Assembly (NCBI RefSeq): GCF_013009075.1
Contig: NZ_CP053108.1
Location: 124,001-188,000 of the forward strand
DNA from: Halomonas sp. TA22
GTDB lineage: Bacteria; Pseudomonadota; Gammaproteobacteria; Pseudomonadales; Halomonadaceae
DNA length: 64,000 nt
Reading direction: 5' to 3'
Numbering within the stretch: position 1 is the first letter of the stretch; every line of letters begins with the position of its first letter. The translations under genes and the position numbers were made by a program. Under the pieces are notes generated by a model. The model saw only the letters and a list, made by a program, of their open reading frames with translations, made no database searches and had not been told where the DNA came from. Positions 8,722 to 17,221 of this stretch are shown here, in pieces.

Positions 8722-9987
8722 ATGTCGATCATTGCGCAACACGGTGAAATCTTCATCATCCTGGCCTGTGCCTTCGGTTTCTTCATGGCCTGGGGGGTGG
8801 GGGCCAACGATGTCGCCAACGCCATGGGCACCTCGGTGGGTTCCAAGGCGATCACCATCAAGCAGGCGATCGTCATCGCCGTGATCTTCGAATTCCTGGG
8901 GGCCTGGCTGGCGGGAGGAGAGGTCACCGCCACCATTCGCGGCGGTATCGTCGACCCCGCGCTGCTGGCGCAAAATCCTGAACTGCTGGTGTATGGCATG
9001 CTTTCGGCGCTGCTGGCCGCGGCGATCTGGCTGCTGGTCGCCTCGAGCAAGGGCTGGCCGGTCTCCACCACCCACTCCATCGTCGGCGCCATCGTCGGCT
9101 TCGGTGCGGTGGGCCTGGGCATGGAGGCGGTGGCCTGGGGGCGGGTGGGAACGATCGCCTCGAGCTGGCTGATCTCGCCGCTGCTGGCCGGCTCCATCGC
9201 CTTCATGCTGTTCAAGTCGGTGCAGCACCTGATCTTCGAGAATCGCGACCCCTTCGCCGCGGCGAAGCGCTACGTGCCGGGTTATATCTTCCTGGTCGGC
9301 TTCATCGTCGCCATGGTGACCCTGACCAAGGGGCTCACCCATGTCGGGCTGGACTTCACCTTCGGCCAGAGTTTCATCATCTCGGTGGTGATTGGCCTGG
9401 CGATCACGGGGCTTGGCATCGTGCTCGAGAACCGCATCAACCCGGGCAAGCCCTCCGAGGATCAATTCGGCTTCGGTGGGGTGGAGCGGGTGTTCGGCGT
9501 GCTGATGCTGTTCACCGCCTGTGCCATGGCCTTCGCCCATGGCTCCAACGACGTGGCCAACGCAGTGGGGCCGCTGGCCGCAGTGATCAGCGTGGTACAG
9601 AGCGATGGCGCGATCGACGCGGCAGCGTTGGTGCCTTGGTGGGTGCTGGTGTTGGGCGGCGGCGGTATCGTCTTCGGCCTGGTCACCTACGGACACAAGG
9701 TGATCGCCACCGTGGGCACCGGCATCACCGAACTGACCCCCAGCCGCGGCTTCGCCGCGACGCTTGCCGCTGCCACCACCGTGGTACTGGCATCGGGCAC
9801 TGGGCTGCCCATCTCTACTACCCACACCTTGGTCGGGGCCGTGTTGGGGGTGGGGCTTGCGCGCGGCATGGCGGCCCTCAATCTGCGTGTGATCGTCACC
9901 ATCGTCATGTCCTGGTTGATCACGCTGCCTGCCGGTGCGGGACTGGCGATCATGTTCTTCTTCATGTTCAAGGGCATCTTCGGCTAA
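8722..9987 (+). CDS. pit: PiT-family inorganic phosphate transporter
   Basis: A 421-residue inner-membrane carrier that imports phosphate (as metal-phosphate with protons, or with sodium in some members). The two internally repeated PiT signatures are present: GANDVANAMGTSVGS near the N terminus and GSNDVANAVGP in the second half, each followed by an STTH motif (VSTTHSIVGA and ISTTHTLVGA). About 10-12 hydrophobic helices. Follows the PhoU-like gene and ends at a strong terminator. Confidence 0.93.
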   Translation: MSIIAQHGEIFIILACAFGFFMAWGVGANDVANAMGTSVGSKAITIKQAIVIAVIFEFLGAWLAGGEVTATIRGGIVDPALLAQNPELLVYGMLSALLAAAIWLLVASSKGWPVSTTHSIVGAIVGFGAVGLGMEAVAWGRVGTIASSWLISPLLAGSIAFMLFKSVQHLIFENRDPFAAAKRYVPGYIFLVGFIVAMVTLTKGLTHVGLDFTFGQSFIISVVIGLAITGLGIVLENRINPGKPSEDQFGFGGVERVFGVLMLFTACAMAFAHGSNDVANAVGPLAAVISVVQSDGAIDAAALVPWWVLVLGGGGIVFGLVTYGHKVIATVGTGITELTPSRGFAATLAAATTVVLASGTGLPISTTHTLVGAVLGVGLARGMAALNLRVIVTIVMSWLITLPAGAGLAIMFFFMFKGIFG

Positions 9988-10015
9988 GCGGCAAGCCTGA
10001 AGGCAGTGAGTGGAA

Positions 10016-10049
10016 GGCGGGCGCCACGAGAGTGGTGCCGCCTTTTTTT
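10016..10049 (+). terminator. Rho-independent terminator after pit
   Basis: Stem GGCGG-G-CGCCAC / GTGGTG-CCGCC with loop GAGA (one bulged G, one G-U pair), followed by seven T residues at 10043-10049. It ends the PhoU-like/pit transcript. A TATAGT -10-like hexamer for argA lies just after it at 10059-10064. Confidence 0.9.
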
Positions 10050-10107
10050 GGCCTCTGTTATAGTCTTTGGCAGTAACGCTCATTCACCCTGCGCCGGAGC
10101 GCGGCTC

Positions 10108-11421
10108 TTGAACACTCGTTTTCCCTTCGTCGACTCGTTCCGTAACTCATCGCCCTATATCAATGCGCATCGCGGCCGCACCTTCGTGATCCTGATCGAG
10201 GGCGAGGCCATGGAGGATGGCCGCGGCGAGCAGTTGATTCAGGATCTGGCGCTGCTGCACACGCTGGGTGTGCGCCTGGTGGTGGCCTTCGGCATTCGCC
10301 CCCAGGTGACGGCGGCCCTGGAGGCGGCGGGGATCGAGCCCCGTCGGTACGCTGGGCATTGGGTCGCCACCGACGCGATCATGGCCTGTGTCGAGCGTAT
10401 CGCCGCCGAACAGCGTCTGTGGCTCGAGGCGAGGTTATCGCTAGGGCTCCCCAATACGCCGCTGCACGGCGTGGAGCTGACCGCCATCTCCGGAAATCTG
10501 GTGATGGCCAAGCCGCTTGGGGTGCGTGAAGGGGTCGACTTCGAGCACAGCGGCGAGGTGCGCCGCGTGCGCGCCAGCTCCATCCAGGCGCTGATCGAGA
10601 AGGGCGCACTGGTGCTGCTGCCCCCGCTGGGCTTTTCGAGTACCGGTGAAGTGTTCGATCTGGATGCCTCGGAGGTTGCCCAGCAGGCGGCCGTGGCGCT
10701 CAAGGCGGACAAGCTGATCCTGCTCGGCGAGGCGATTGGCCTGCATGATCAGAGCGGTGCGCTTCAACGGCAGCTGACGCCTGGCGAGGCTGAGCCGCTC
10801 AGGCGACAGACCGACCCCGGCAGCGAGCTCGATCGGCATCTCGCCGCAGCATGCGGTGCGGCACGCAGCGGCGTGGCCCGTACTCACCTGCTCTCCTGGC
10901 ATGACCACGATGCGCTGCTCGGCGAGCTGTTCACCCGCGATGGGGTGGGTACCATGATCACCCAGCACCGCTACGAGCAACTGCGCGCCGCGGAGCTTTC
11001 CGATATTGCCGGTCTGCTGGAGCTGCTTGAGCCACTGGAGAGCAACGGCATGCTGGTGCCCCGTTCACGGGATCGGCTCGAGCATGAAATTGACGACTAT
11101 CTGGTCATCGAGCGCGATGGCATGATCATCGGCTGCGCCGCACTGCATGTCTTCAGCGATGCCGGAATGGGCGAGCTTGCCTGCGTGGCGGTGCACGACG
11201 ACTATCGGCGTGGGGCGCGGGGCGAGCTGTTGCTGGCCGAAGTGGAGCGCCATGCACGCCGCCGGGGGCTTGAGAGCCTGTTCGCCCTGACCACCCATAC
11301 CACGCACTGGTTCTACGAACATGGTTTCCGTCTGGCGGAGCTTGCCGACCTGCCCACGCTCAAGCGCGATGCTTACAATCACGCGCGTAAATCGAAAGTC
11401 CTATTGAAACCCTTGAGCTGA
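10108..11421 (+). CDS. argA: N-acetylglutamate synthase ArgA
   Basis: First enzyme of arginine biosynthesis, acetyl-CoA + L-glutamate to N-acetylglutamate. The 437-residue product has the amino-acid-kinase-like N-terminal domain that binds arginine for feedback inhibition (about 1-285) and a C-terminal GNAT acetyltransferase domain (about 290-437) with the acetyl-CoA loop region DDYRRGARGELLL. The start is taken as TTG 10108 (product begins MNTRFPFVDSFR), preceded by GGAG at 9 nt; the alternative in-frame ATG upstream overlaps the pit terminator. Length fits classical ArgA. Confidence 0.92.
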   Translation: MNTRFPFVDSFRNSSPYINAHRGRTFVILIEGEAMEDGRGEQLIQDLALLHTLGVRLVVAFGIRPQVTAALEAAGIEPRRYAGHWVATDAIMACVERIAAEQRLWLEARLSLGLPNTPLHGVELTAISGNLVMAKPLGVREGVDFEHSGEVRRVRASSIQALIEKGALVLLPPLGFSSTGEVFDLDASEVAQQAAVALKADKLILLGEAIGLHDQSGALQRQLTPGEAEPLRRQTDPGSELDRHLAAACGAARSGVARTHLLSWHDHDALLGELFTRDGVGTMITQHRYEQLRAAELSDIAGLLELLEPLESNGMLVPRSRDRLEHEIDDYLVIERDGMIIGCAALHVFSDAGMGELACVAVHDDYRRGARGELLLAEVERHARRRGLESLFALTTHTTHWFYEHGFRLAELADLPTLKRDAYNHARKSKVLLKPLS

Positions 11422-11547
11422 GTGTCTGCTGAAAAGAGACACATTCTCGACGCTGAGCGGTGATGTGTCGCCAAAAAGATACTAATAAATCATTGTTATT
11501 ATTGGGTTTTAAAAATAACAGTGTTTCCATGTTGGTAATTGGAGACA
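11422..11547 (+). promoter_or_regulatory. Candidate GlrR enhancer sites upstream of the ncRNA
   Basis: Three imperfect TGTC-N10-GACA-like sites, the pattern reported for GlrR in enterobacteria. Site 1: perfect inverted repeat GTGTCT-N9-AGACAC (11422-11442, one base wider than consensus). Site 2: TGTC-N10-TACT (11466-11483). Site 3: TGTT-N10-GACA (11530-11547). They lie about 110-230 bp before a GG-N10-GC promoter, the usual range for a sigma-54 activator, and the sequence between is A/T-rich and probably bendable. Confidence 0.5.
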
Positions 11548-11653
11548 CATTTTCTTTCTTTCTAGCCCTTTTCCAGCGGTTTTCTTCAAGGTCTGCCTAT
11601 TTGCTTCAATATGCCATTCTCAAACAATTGTTTTTATTTATAAAATAGGTTTA

Positions 11654-11681
11654 TTGGCATGGCTTTCGCACTATATAGAAT
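11654..11681 (+). promoter_or_regulatory. Overlapping sigma-54 and sigma-70 promoters of the ncRNA
   Basis: TTGGCATGGCTTTCGCA (11654-11670) has the invariant GG and GC exactly 10 nt apart and matches the -24/-12 consensus except for two bases. In the same stretch TTGGCA (11654-11659) and TAGAAT (11676-11681) at 16-bp spacing make a fair sigma-70 promoter. The predicted start is near 11681 for sigma-54 and about 11688 for sigma-70. Overlapping sigma-54/sigma-70 promoters are also known for enterobacterial glmY. Confidence 0.55.
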
Positions 11682-12083
11682 GTGAGCAAGAGAAGTTGAT
11701 CAACACGGCTCGATCAACTTCTCGACCTAACCGGCTAGGGCGCTATCGCAACCCTGGACAGATCCCTCGCTAGGTTGGGTCTACGTCTGCTCCACGCGAT
11801 GTGTGACTTAGGTTGCGATGAGACTTGGTGCCGCCGACACGCATGGAAGTGCACCTACGGGCAAGGATGCCCTGGCAAGGATGCCTCATCCCCTTCGGGG
11901 GATCGAATTCAGGATAGCGCTGTGCGACAGCGATATCGTAGTACGGAGCCGGGTGGTGCGCCACCCGAGTGCGGGCAAGTCCCTGGTGGTACGGCTTGTT
12001 TGGCACGGCTTCAGAGCCCTCGGGCTCGCCGGAGATTGCGACAGATCGTTGGGCCAGGCTTGCGACCTATTGAGATCTCTACC

Positions 12084-12112
12084 CCCTTCAGTTCCCTGCG
12101 TACCTTGGGCCG
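12084..12112 (+). repeat. 29-nt segment shared with the second candidate sRNA (copy 1)
   Basis: Identical over 29 nt to the reverse complement of 42979-43007. In both places it directly precedes and enters the left arm of the terminator hairpin. The core CTGCGTACCTTGGG is likely single-stranded before the stem and could pair with targets. Confidence 0.85.
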
Positions 12113-12133
12113 GCTCTGCCGGCCCTCTTTTTT
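12107..12133 (+). terminator. Rho-independent terminator of the ncRNA
   Basis: GGGCCGG (12107-12113), loop CTCTG, CCGGCCC (12119-12125), then TC and six T residues. Strong and unidirectional. It separates the ncRNA from glrK, which starts 124 bp later. Confidence 0.9.
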
Positions 12134-12256
12134 GCGTGTCTGTTGAGTGTGCAAAGGCAGTTGATGTAGGTGAGCGTCGTCAACGTCGATTATCTGTTAT
12201 TCTCAGTGATAAGCAGTATGACTCTGCCATTTTTTCTCTTACATAGAACACTCGTC

Positions 12257-13765
12257 ATGACCACTCAGGTCTCGCGTCGCTGGCGCCCTCGCTCACTGCT
12301 GCAGCTGGTGTTGCTGGCCTTCATGGCCGTGATGCTGCCGCTTGGCGTGCTGATGTTTCAGGCCGGTCAGGCGCTCGCGGAGCTTACGCGCCTGGCCGAT
12401 GTCAGCGCCAGACAGGCGGTGGAGGAGACGCGGCGTGCGCGTACGCTCTCGAGCCTCGCGCTTGAGATGGAGCGCAGTGCCAGGCAGTACGCGGTGGTGG
12501 AGCAGGAAGGGCTGCTCGACATCTATACCGAGCGTGCCAGGGAGTTCGGTATTCTGCTTCGCCAGCATACTCGCTTGCTGCCGGAGGACCCCGATGTACT
12601 GGCGCTGGCCGACCAGCTCGAAGAGGTGCGCCAGTTGCCCGATCTGTCCCTCGAAGAGTTTCGCGAGGCACTGCCCGTCTTCGCCTCTTTTGCGGCACGT
12701 ACCGAGGCCATGCGCCGGGCCACCAATCGCCATATCGACACGCGCATCGAAGCGATCAGTGAGCAGGCCAGCAACGTCCAGACGCGACTTTGGCTGCAGA
12801 CCGCTGCTCTGGTCTCGGCAAGCCTGGCGCTGATGCTGCTCTTCACCTGGCTGATCATCCGTCCGATTCGCCAGCTCGAACGGCGTATCCTAGGGTTGGG
12901 TAGCGAGGGCAAGGCGAAGACGGCGCAGGTTATCCAGGGGCCGGCGGAACTGGTCAGCCTTGGCGATCGGCTGGATTGGCTCTCGCTGCGTCTTGGCGAG
13001 CTCGAGGAACAGAAGCGGCAATTCCTGCGTCATATGTCCCATGAGCTCAAGACACCGCTGGCCAGCGTGCGCGAAGGCACAGCCCTGCTCAACGATGGTG
13101 TGGCAGGCGAGATCACGCCGCGCCAGCGCGAGATACTCGAGTTGATCGATGCCAGCGGCCGCGAATTGCAGACACTGATCGAACAGCTGCTCGACTATAA
13201 TCTGCAGCAGCACCAGCGAACCAGCAGCAGTGAAACCTTCGACGTGGCAGAGGTGGTCAAGGAGCTGCTGGCCAAGCATCAGCTGACCCTGGAGCACAAG
13301 GGCATGCGCGTCAATTGGTTCGATGTGCCGCTAGAGTGGCGTGCCGATCGCATTACGACTGGGCGAATACTCGACAACCTGCTCTCCAATGCCGTGGCCT
13401 ACGGCGAGGATGGCGGGCGCCTGGAGATCCGCGCGCGCAAGCGCGGCAGGTCGCTTGAGATCGAAGTGGCCAATAGCGGTGAGCCCATCGCCGAGCAGGA
13501 CCGTCCTCGTCTGTTCGAAGCCTTCTACCAAGGGCGCGCGCAGCGCAAGGGACCATTGAAGGGATCGGGAATCGGCCTGTCGGTGGCCGCCGACTGCGCC
13601 CGGGCGCAACATGGCAAGCTCGAACTGGTCGATCAGGACAGTCTGCCGGTCTGTTTCCGTCTTACGCTGCCTTGGGCCCAGCAGAGCCTGGATAACACAC
13701 ATGAAAATACAACGGCGCTACCTCTACCGAGAGAGGCGGTAAGCGACGACGCAAGGAACCATTGA
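12257..13765 (+). CDS. glrK: Sensor histidine kinase GlrK (QseE)
   Basis: A 502-residue membrane kinase of the GlrK/GlrR system. A first transmembrane helix lies at about 14-40 (LLQLVLLAFMAVMLPLGVLM), a helical periplasmic region follows, then a second membrane helix near 180-200 and a HAMP segment. The H-box HMSHELKTPLASV carries the phosphoacceptor His262; N-box DNLLSNAV and G-box GSGIGLSV are intact. In enterobacteria it responds to envelope stress and phosphorylates GlrR. The ATG at 12257 fits the family; no clear Shine-Dalgarno is seen. It is the first gene of a three-gene operon and directly follows the candidate ncRNA. Confidence 0.9.
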   Translation: MTTQVSRRWRPRSLLQLVLLAFMAVMLPLGVLMFQAGQALAELTRLADVSARQAVEETRRARTLSSLALEMERSARQYAVVEQEGLLDIYTERAREFGILLRQHTRLLPEDPDVLALADQLEEVRQLPDLSLEEFREALPVFASFAARTEAMRRATNRHIDTRIEAISEQASNVQTRLWLQTAALVSASLALMLLFTWLIIRPIRQLERRILGLGSEGKAKTAQVIQGPAELVSLGDRLDWLSLRLGELEEQKRQFLRHMSHELKTPLASVREGTALLNDGVAGEITPRQREILELIDASGRELQTLIEQLLDYNLQQHQRTSSSETFDVAEVVKELLAKHQLTLEHKGMRVNWFDVPLEWRADRITTGRILDNLLSNAVAYGEDGGRLEIRARKRGRSLEIEVANSGEPIAEQDRPRLFEAFYQGRAQRKGPLKGSGIGLSVAADCARAQHGKLELVDQDSLPVCFRLTLPWAQQSLDNTHENTTALPLPREAVSDDARNH

Positions 13766-13767
13766 TC

Positions 13768-14304
13768 ATGAACTATCGAATGCTGTCGCCGCTGTTGATT
13801 GCAGTGGCACTGGTTGGCTGCGAAATGATGCCGACTGCGCACATCGAGGCACCCAATGCCAACTCGGAGCTGCCCACGGAGTGCAATGAAGAGATTCCCA
13901 CTCTGGTGGAGAGTACCTGCCTGGTCGACGCCTGGGTCGCTTTTGGGCTTGCCTCGCAGCGCGGCAACCGCGAGTGGCGTGATGAGATGCTTGAGCGAGT
14001 CGACAGTCCCACCGCCCAGGCACGGCTCAATCGTGCCGTGCTGCTGGCGTGGGGCACGGAGCGACAGTGGAATCAGGCCGCCGAGCTGCTGCGCGAGGAT
14101 ATCCATGCCGCCCCCAGCGACTTGCAGCCCCTGCTGCGCTATTGGCTGAACGAAGTGGAAGGGCGTCGCGGCATGTCCGAGCGGCTGGAGCGCAGCGAAT
14201 CGCAGCGCCGCGCCGCCAGTGAAGAGAACGCCGCGTTGAGCGAAAAGCTCGAAGCGTTGACCGATATCGAGCAGAGCATCAATCTGCGTCAGCTATCCCC
14301 CTGA
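13768..14304 (+). CDS. qseG: QseG/YfhG-like outer-membrane lipoprotein
   Basis: A 178-residue lipoprotein between kinase and regulator genes, as QseG (YfhG) is in enterobacteria, where it binds the sensor and activates it. The N terminus MNYRMLSPLLIAVALVGC is a lipoprotein signal with lipobox LVGC. The C-terminal third is a predicted coiled coil (ERLERSESQRRAASEENAAL). Start ATG 13768 is chosen because AAGGA is 10 nt upstream; a TTG two codons earlier is less likely. It starts 2 bp after the glrK stop. Confidence 0.82.
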   Translation: MNYRMLSPLLIAVALVGCEMMPTAHIEAPNANSELPTECNEEIPTLVESTCLVDAWVAFGLASQRGNREWRDEMLERVDSPTAQARLNRAVLLAWGTERQWNQAAELLREDIHAAPSDLQPLLRYWLNEVEGRRGMSERLERSESQRRAASEENAALSEKLEALTDIEQSINLRQLSP

Positions 14305-14340
14305 CGCCTGCTTTATCTTGCGATTCAAGGGAGTGTAATT

Positions 14341-15705
14341 GTGAAGCAAGCAGCCCATATCCTGCTGGTGGATGATGATGTCAGCCTGCTCAAGCTACTC
14401 GGCATGCGCCTGGAGAGCCGTGGCTATCGCGTCAGCACTGCCGAAAGCGGCCGTCAGGCGCTGACCCGCCTGAGCGAAACGCGCCCGGATCTGGTGCTCT
14501 CCGACCTGCGCATGGATCAGATGGACGGCCTTGAGTTGTTCCACGAGATCCAGCGCCGCACGCCGGGCCTGCCAGTGATCATCCTCACCGCCCACGGCTC
14601 GATTCCCGATGCGGTGAGCGCCACTCGCCAGGGCGTATTCAGCTTTCTCACCAAGCCGGTGGATCGCGACGAGCTGTTCGCCGCCATCGACGAGGCGCTG
14701 TCCCAGGCGCCCGGCTCCTCAAGCGATGGTGACGACGCCTGGCGCGCGGCGATCATCACCCGCAGCCCGCAGATGGAGCGCATCCTCGAGCAGGCAAGGA
14801 TGGTGGCCGGGGCCGATGTCAGCGTGCTGATCACCGGAGCATCGGGGTCGGGCAAGGAGCTGCTGGCCAACGCCATTCATCAGGCCAGTCCACGCGCCAA
14901 TAATCCCTTCATTGCCATCAACTGCGGCGCACTGCCCGAGCAGCTGCTCGAAAGCGAGCTCTTCGGCCACGCCAAGGGCGCCTTCACCGGCGCGGTCAGC
15001 CAGCACCAAGGGCTATTCCAGGCCGCCAATGGCGGCACCCTGTTCCTCGACGAGATCGGTGACATGCCACTGCCGCTGCAGGTCAAGCTGCTGCGCGCGA
15101 TCCAGGAGCGCCAGATCCGTCCGCTCGGCTCCACCGTCTCGGTGGATATCGACGTGCGCATCATCTCCGCCACCCACCGCGATCTCGACCGCGCCATGCG
15201 CGACGGGGATTTCCGCGAGGATCTCTACTACCGTCTCAACGTGGTCAACCTCAAGCTGCCGGCGCTCAAGGAGCGTGCCGAGGACGTGCCGCTGCTGGCC
15301 AAGTACCTCGTGACCCAGGCGGCGGCGCGCCACAAGCCCTTCGTCAAGGGCTTCTCGTCGGAGGCGCTCAACCTGCTTGCCTCCAGCGCCTGGCCGGGCA
15401 ACGTGCGTCAGCTGGTCAATGTGGTCGAGCAGTGCGTGGCGCTGACCAGCTCGCCGATCATTCCCGAGGCGCTGGTCTCCCAGGCGCTGGCAGCGGAGGA
15501 GAATGCGCTGCCTTCGTTCAACGAGGCGCGCGCCACCTTCGAGCGCAGCTATCTGATCAAGGTGCTCAAGATCACCGAAGGCAATGTGACCCAGGCCGCG
15601 CGCATCGCCGGACGCAACCGCACCGATTTCTACAAGCTGCTCAATCGCCATGAGCTCGAGCCGAGCGCCTTCAAGCCGGGCGCCGAGATGGTCAGCGACT
15701 TCTGA
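14341..15705 (+). CDS. glrR: Sigma-54-dependent response regulator GlrR (QseF)
   Basis: A 454-residue NtrC-class activator. Receiver domain 1-120 with phosphoacceptor Asp55 (VLSDLRM) and acidic pocket LLVDDD; AAA+ domain about 140-375 with Walker A GASGSGKE, the sigma-54 contact loop GAFTGA and Walker B GTLFLDEIGD; C-terminal Fis-type helix-turn-helix (GNVTQAARIAGRNRTDFYK). In enterobacteria GlrR binds TGTC-N10-GACA sites and activates glmY and rpoE. The start is GTG with GGGAG 7 nt upstream. Candidate target promoters in this window are at 11654 and 43186. Confidence 0.92.
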   Translation: MKQAAHILLVDDDVSLLKLLGMRLESRGYRVSTAESGRQALTRLSETRPDLVLSDLRMDQMDGLELFHEIQRRTPGLPVIILTAHGSIPDAVSATRQGVFSFLTKPVDRDELFAAIDEALSQAPGSSSDGDDAWRAAIITRSPQMERILEQARMVAGADVSVLITGASGSGKELLANAIHQASPRANNPFIAINCGALPEQLLESELFGHAKGAFTGAVSQHQGLFQAANGGTLFLDEIGDMPLPLQVKLLRAIQERQIRPLGSTVSVDIDVRIISATHRDLDRAMRDGDFREDLYYRLNVVNLKLPALKERAEDVPLLAKYLVTQAAARHKPFVKGFSSEALNLLASSAWPGNVRQLVNVVEQCVALTSSPIIPEALVSQALAAEENALPSFNEARATFERSYLIKVLKITEGNVTQAARIAGRNRTDFYKLLNRHELEPSAFKPGAEMVSDF

Positions 15706-15715
15706 TGGTGTCCAC

Positions 15716-17068
15716 CTAGCGCGACAGCCGCCGCTTCACTTCCAGCGTCAGCCGCCCCTCGCCCAGACGGGCGGTGAGAAGCTGCCCCGGTCGAGTGTCG
15801 GCCGCGTGGCGTACCACCTGCCTCTGCTCATCCTCGAGAATCGCATAGCCGCGCCCCAACACCGCCAGCGGGCTGACCGCATTCAACTCCCGCACCACGC
15901 CGGAAAGCTCGGCGCGGCGCGTGGCGAGTAGACGCGGCATGACCGCCTGCAGGCGTTGGCTGACCTGCTCATGGCGCTGCTGGGCAAGGCGCAGCTGGCT
16001 TGCCGGGTCGAAGGTGGAGAGCCGTTGCTGGAGATGACGCTGCTGCTGGCGCCGCGCGCTCAATTGCTGGTACATGGCGCGCTGCAGGCGTGCCTCGAGC
16101 TGCTCGAGCTGCCGGCGCTGCTGGGCAAGGCGCTCGCCAGGGTGGCGCAGCCGCGCCCGCAGGTGATCGAGGCGCTGGGCCTCCCGCTCGAGGCGTACCC
16201 GCTGGCAGTGCGCCAGCCGCTGCAGCGAGGCCGCCAGGCGCTGCACCAGCTCGCGGCGGTCCGGCACCAGCTGCTCGGCGGCGGCAGAGGGGGTGGGCGC
16301 GCGGGTATCGGCGGCGAAATCGACCAGGCTGGTGTCGACCTCATGGCCCACCGCCGACATCACCGGCAGCCGCGAGTGAAACACCGCCCTTGCCAGATGC
16401 TCGTCGTTGAACGCCCACAGGTCCTCGAGGCTACCGCCGCCGCGGGTGATCAGCAGCGCATCCTGGGCCGGGTCGAAGCGCCCCTGTTCGCCGACATGCC
16501 GATTGATCATCCCCAGCGCCCGGATCATCGCCGACGCCGCCTCGCGCCCCTGCACCGGCACCGGCACCACGCTGACGCGGGCCAGCGGCCAGCGTGCCGC
16601 GAGCACCGCCAGCACGTCGCGAATCGCCGCTCCACTGGGTGAGGTCATCACCAGCAGCTGGCGTGGCGGGCGCGGCAGGGCGCGGGCGTTGGCGAACACC
16701 CCCTGGGCGGTAAGCTGCTGCTTGAGACGCTCCAGCGCGGCGAGCAGGTCGCCGGCGCCGGCCGGCTGCACGGCCTCCACGATCATCTGGAAATCGCCGC
16801 GCGGCTCGAACAGCGAGACGCGCCCACGCAGCTTGACGCGGTCACCATCCTGCATGGGCGTTGCGACGAAGCGCGCTCGGTTGCGAAACAGCGCGCAGCG
16901 CAGCTGGGCGCGATCGTCCTTGAGTGTGAAGTAGACGTGCCCCGAGGCCGGGCGCGACACCCCGGAGAGCTCGCCCTCCACCCAGCAGTCGCCGAAGCCG
17001 CTCTCCAGCATCAGCCGGGCGCGGCGATTGAGTTCGCTGACGGAGAGGGCATCGCTGACGGTGGGCAT
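15716..17068 (-). CDS. xseA: Exodeoxyribonuclease VII large subunit
   Basis: A 450-residue subunit of the single-strand-specific nuclease Exo VII, active with XseB. N-terminal OB-fold (about 1-105; [21 protein letters not shown]), the central catalytic region with [14 protein letters not shown] and [12 protein letters not shown] motifs (about 225-290), then a long coiled-coil region rich in Arg/Gln/Leu and the C-terminal GRGYAIL segment. The ATG at 17068 with GGAG 6 nt upstream is preferred over an upstream ATG in the divergent promoter region. Divergent from guaB, as in many gammaproteobacteria. Confidence 0.93.
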   Translation of the reverse strand: MPTVSDALSVSELNRRARLMLESGFGDCWVEGELSGVSRPASGHVYFTLKDDRAQLRCALFRNRARFVATPMQDGDRVKLRGRVSLFEPRGDFQMIVEAVQPAGAGDLLAALERLKQQLTAQGVFANARALPRPPRQLLVMTSPSGAAIRDVLAVLAARWPLARVSVVPVPVQGREAASAMIRALGMINRHVGEQGRFDPAQDALLITRGGGSLEDLWAFNDEHLARAVFHSRLPVMSAVGHEVDTSLVDFAADTRAPTPSAAAEQLVPDRRELVQRLAASLQRLAHCQRVRLEREAQRLDHLRARLRHPGERLAQQRRQLEQLEARLQRAMYQQLSARRQQQRHLQQRLSTFDPASQLRLAQQRHEQVSQRLQAVMPRLLATRRAELSGVVRELNAVSPLAVLGRGYAILEDEQRQVVRHAADTRPGQLLTARLGEGRLTLEVKRRLSR

Positions 17069-17134
17069 GGCGGCTCCGGTAAGTGGCAAGGCAAGTCTTG
17101 GCAAGTCTACCACTTCAGCCAAGCCCGCCCTTCA

Positions 17135-17164
17135 TTGAAGCAGGGGCGGGCGGAGCGCTATAAT
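17135..17164 (+). promoter_or_regulatory. Promoter of guaBA
   Basis: A perfect TATAAT at 17159-17164 and TTGAAG (four of six) at 17135-17140, with 18-bp spacing, 57 bp before the guaB start. It lies in the xseA//guaB divergent gap. Confidence 0.7.
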
Positions 17165-17221
17165 GGTCGATTAACTCCTCCACGCCCCGTCTTCCCATCT
17201 GCTCAAATGGGTGTTGCCGCT

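Larger units (their letters stand above)
11681..12133 (+). ncRNA. Candidate sigma-54-dependent regulatory RNA upstream of glrK
   Basis: A ~450-nt stretch without a convincing gene, bounded by a sigma-54-type promoter and a strong terminator. It is rich in hairpins: a perfect 12-bp stem at the 5' end (11690-11723), GGGCA-AGGA-TGCCC (11859-11872), GGCA-AGGA-TGCC (11874-11885), ATCCCC-TTCG-GGGGAT (11888-11903), CGCTGT-GCG-ACAGCG (11918-11932) and CGGGTGG-TGCG-CCACCCG (11950-11967). Eight GGA trinucleotides occur, two as AGGA in hairpin loops, a CsrA/RsmA-binding signature. 29 nt before the terminator stem (12084-12112) are identical to a second candidate RNA at 42960-43159. The position before glrK-qseG-glrR equals that of glmY in enterobacteria, but length and sequence do not resemble GlmY. 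Not tmRNA, RNase P or 6S by their conserved cores. Confidence 0.55.

Noticed and set aside
8581-10083. 500-codon minus-strand frame opposite pit
   Set aside because: His/Gln/Asp-rich translation typical of an antisense shadow; pit on the plus strand is complete.
11681-12133. Identification of the glrK-upstream RNA as GlmY
   Set aside because: Position and promoter type match, but the length (~450 against ~180 nt) and sequence do not resemble enterobacterial GlmY or GlmZ as I know them.
11681-12133. tmRNA, RNase P RNA or 6S RNA
   Set aside because: The conserved cores of these RNAs (for example the RNase P GAGGAAAGTCC motif or the tmRNA GGGGCTGATT start) are absent.
11775-12146. Open frames across the candidate ncRNA
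   Set aside because: Products are Arg/Cys/Pro-rich without family likeness, have no ribosome sites, and coincide with strong RNA hairpins.
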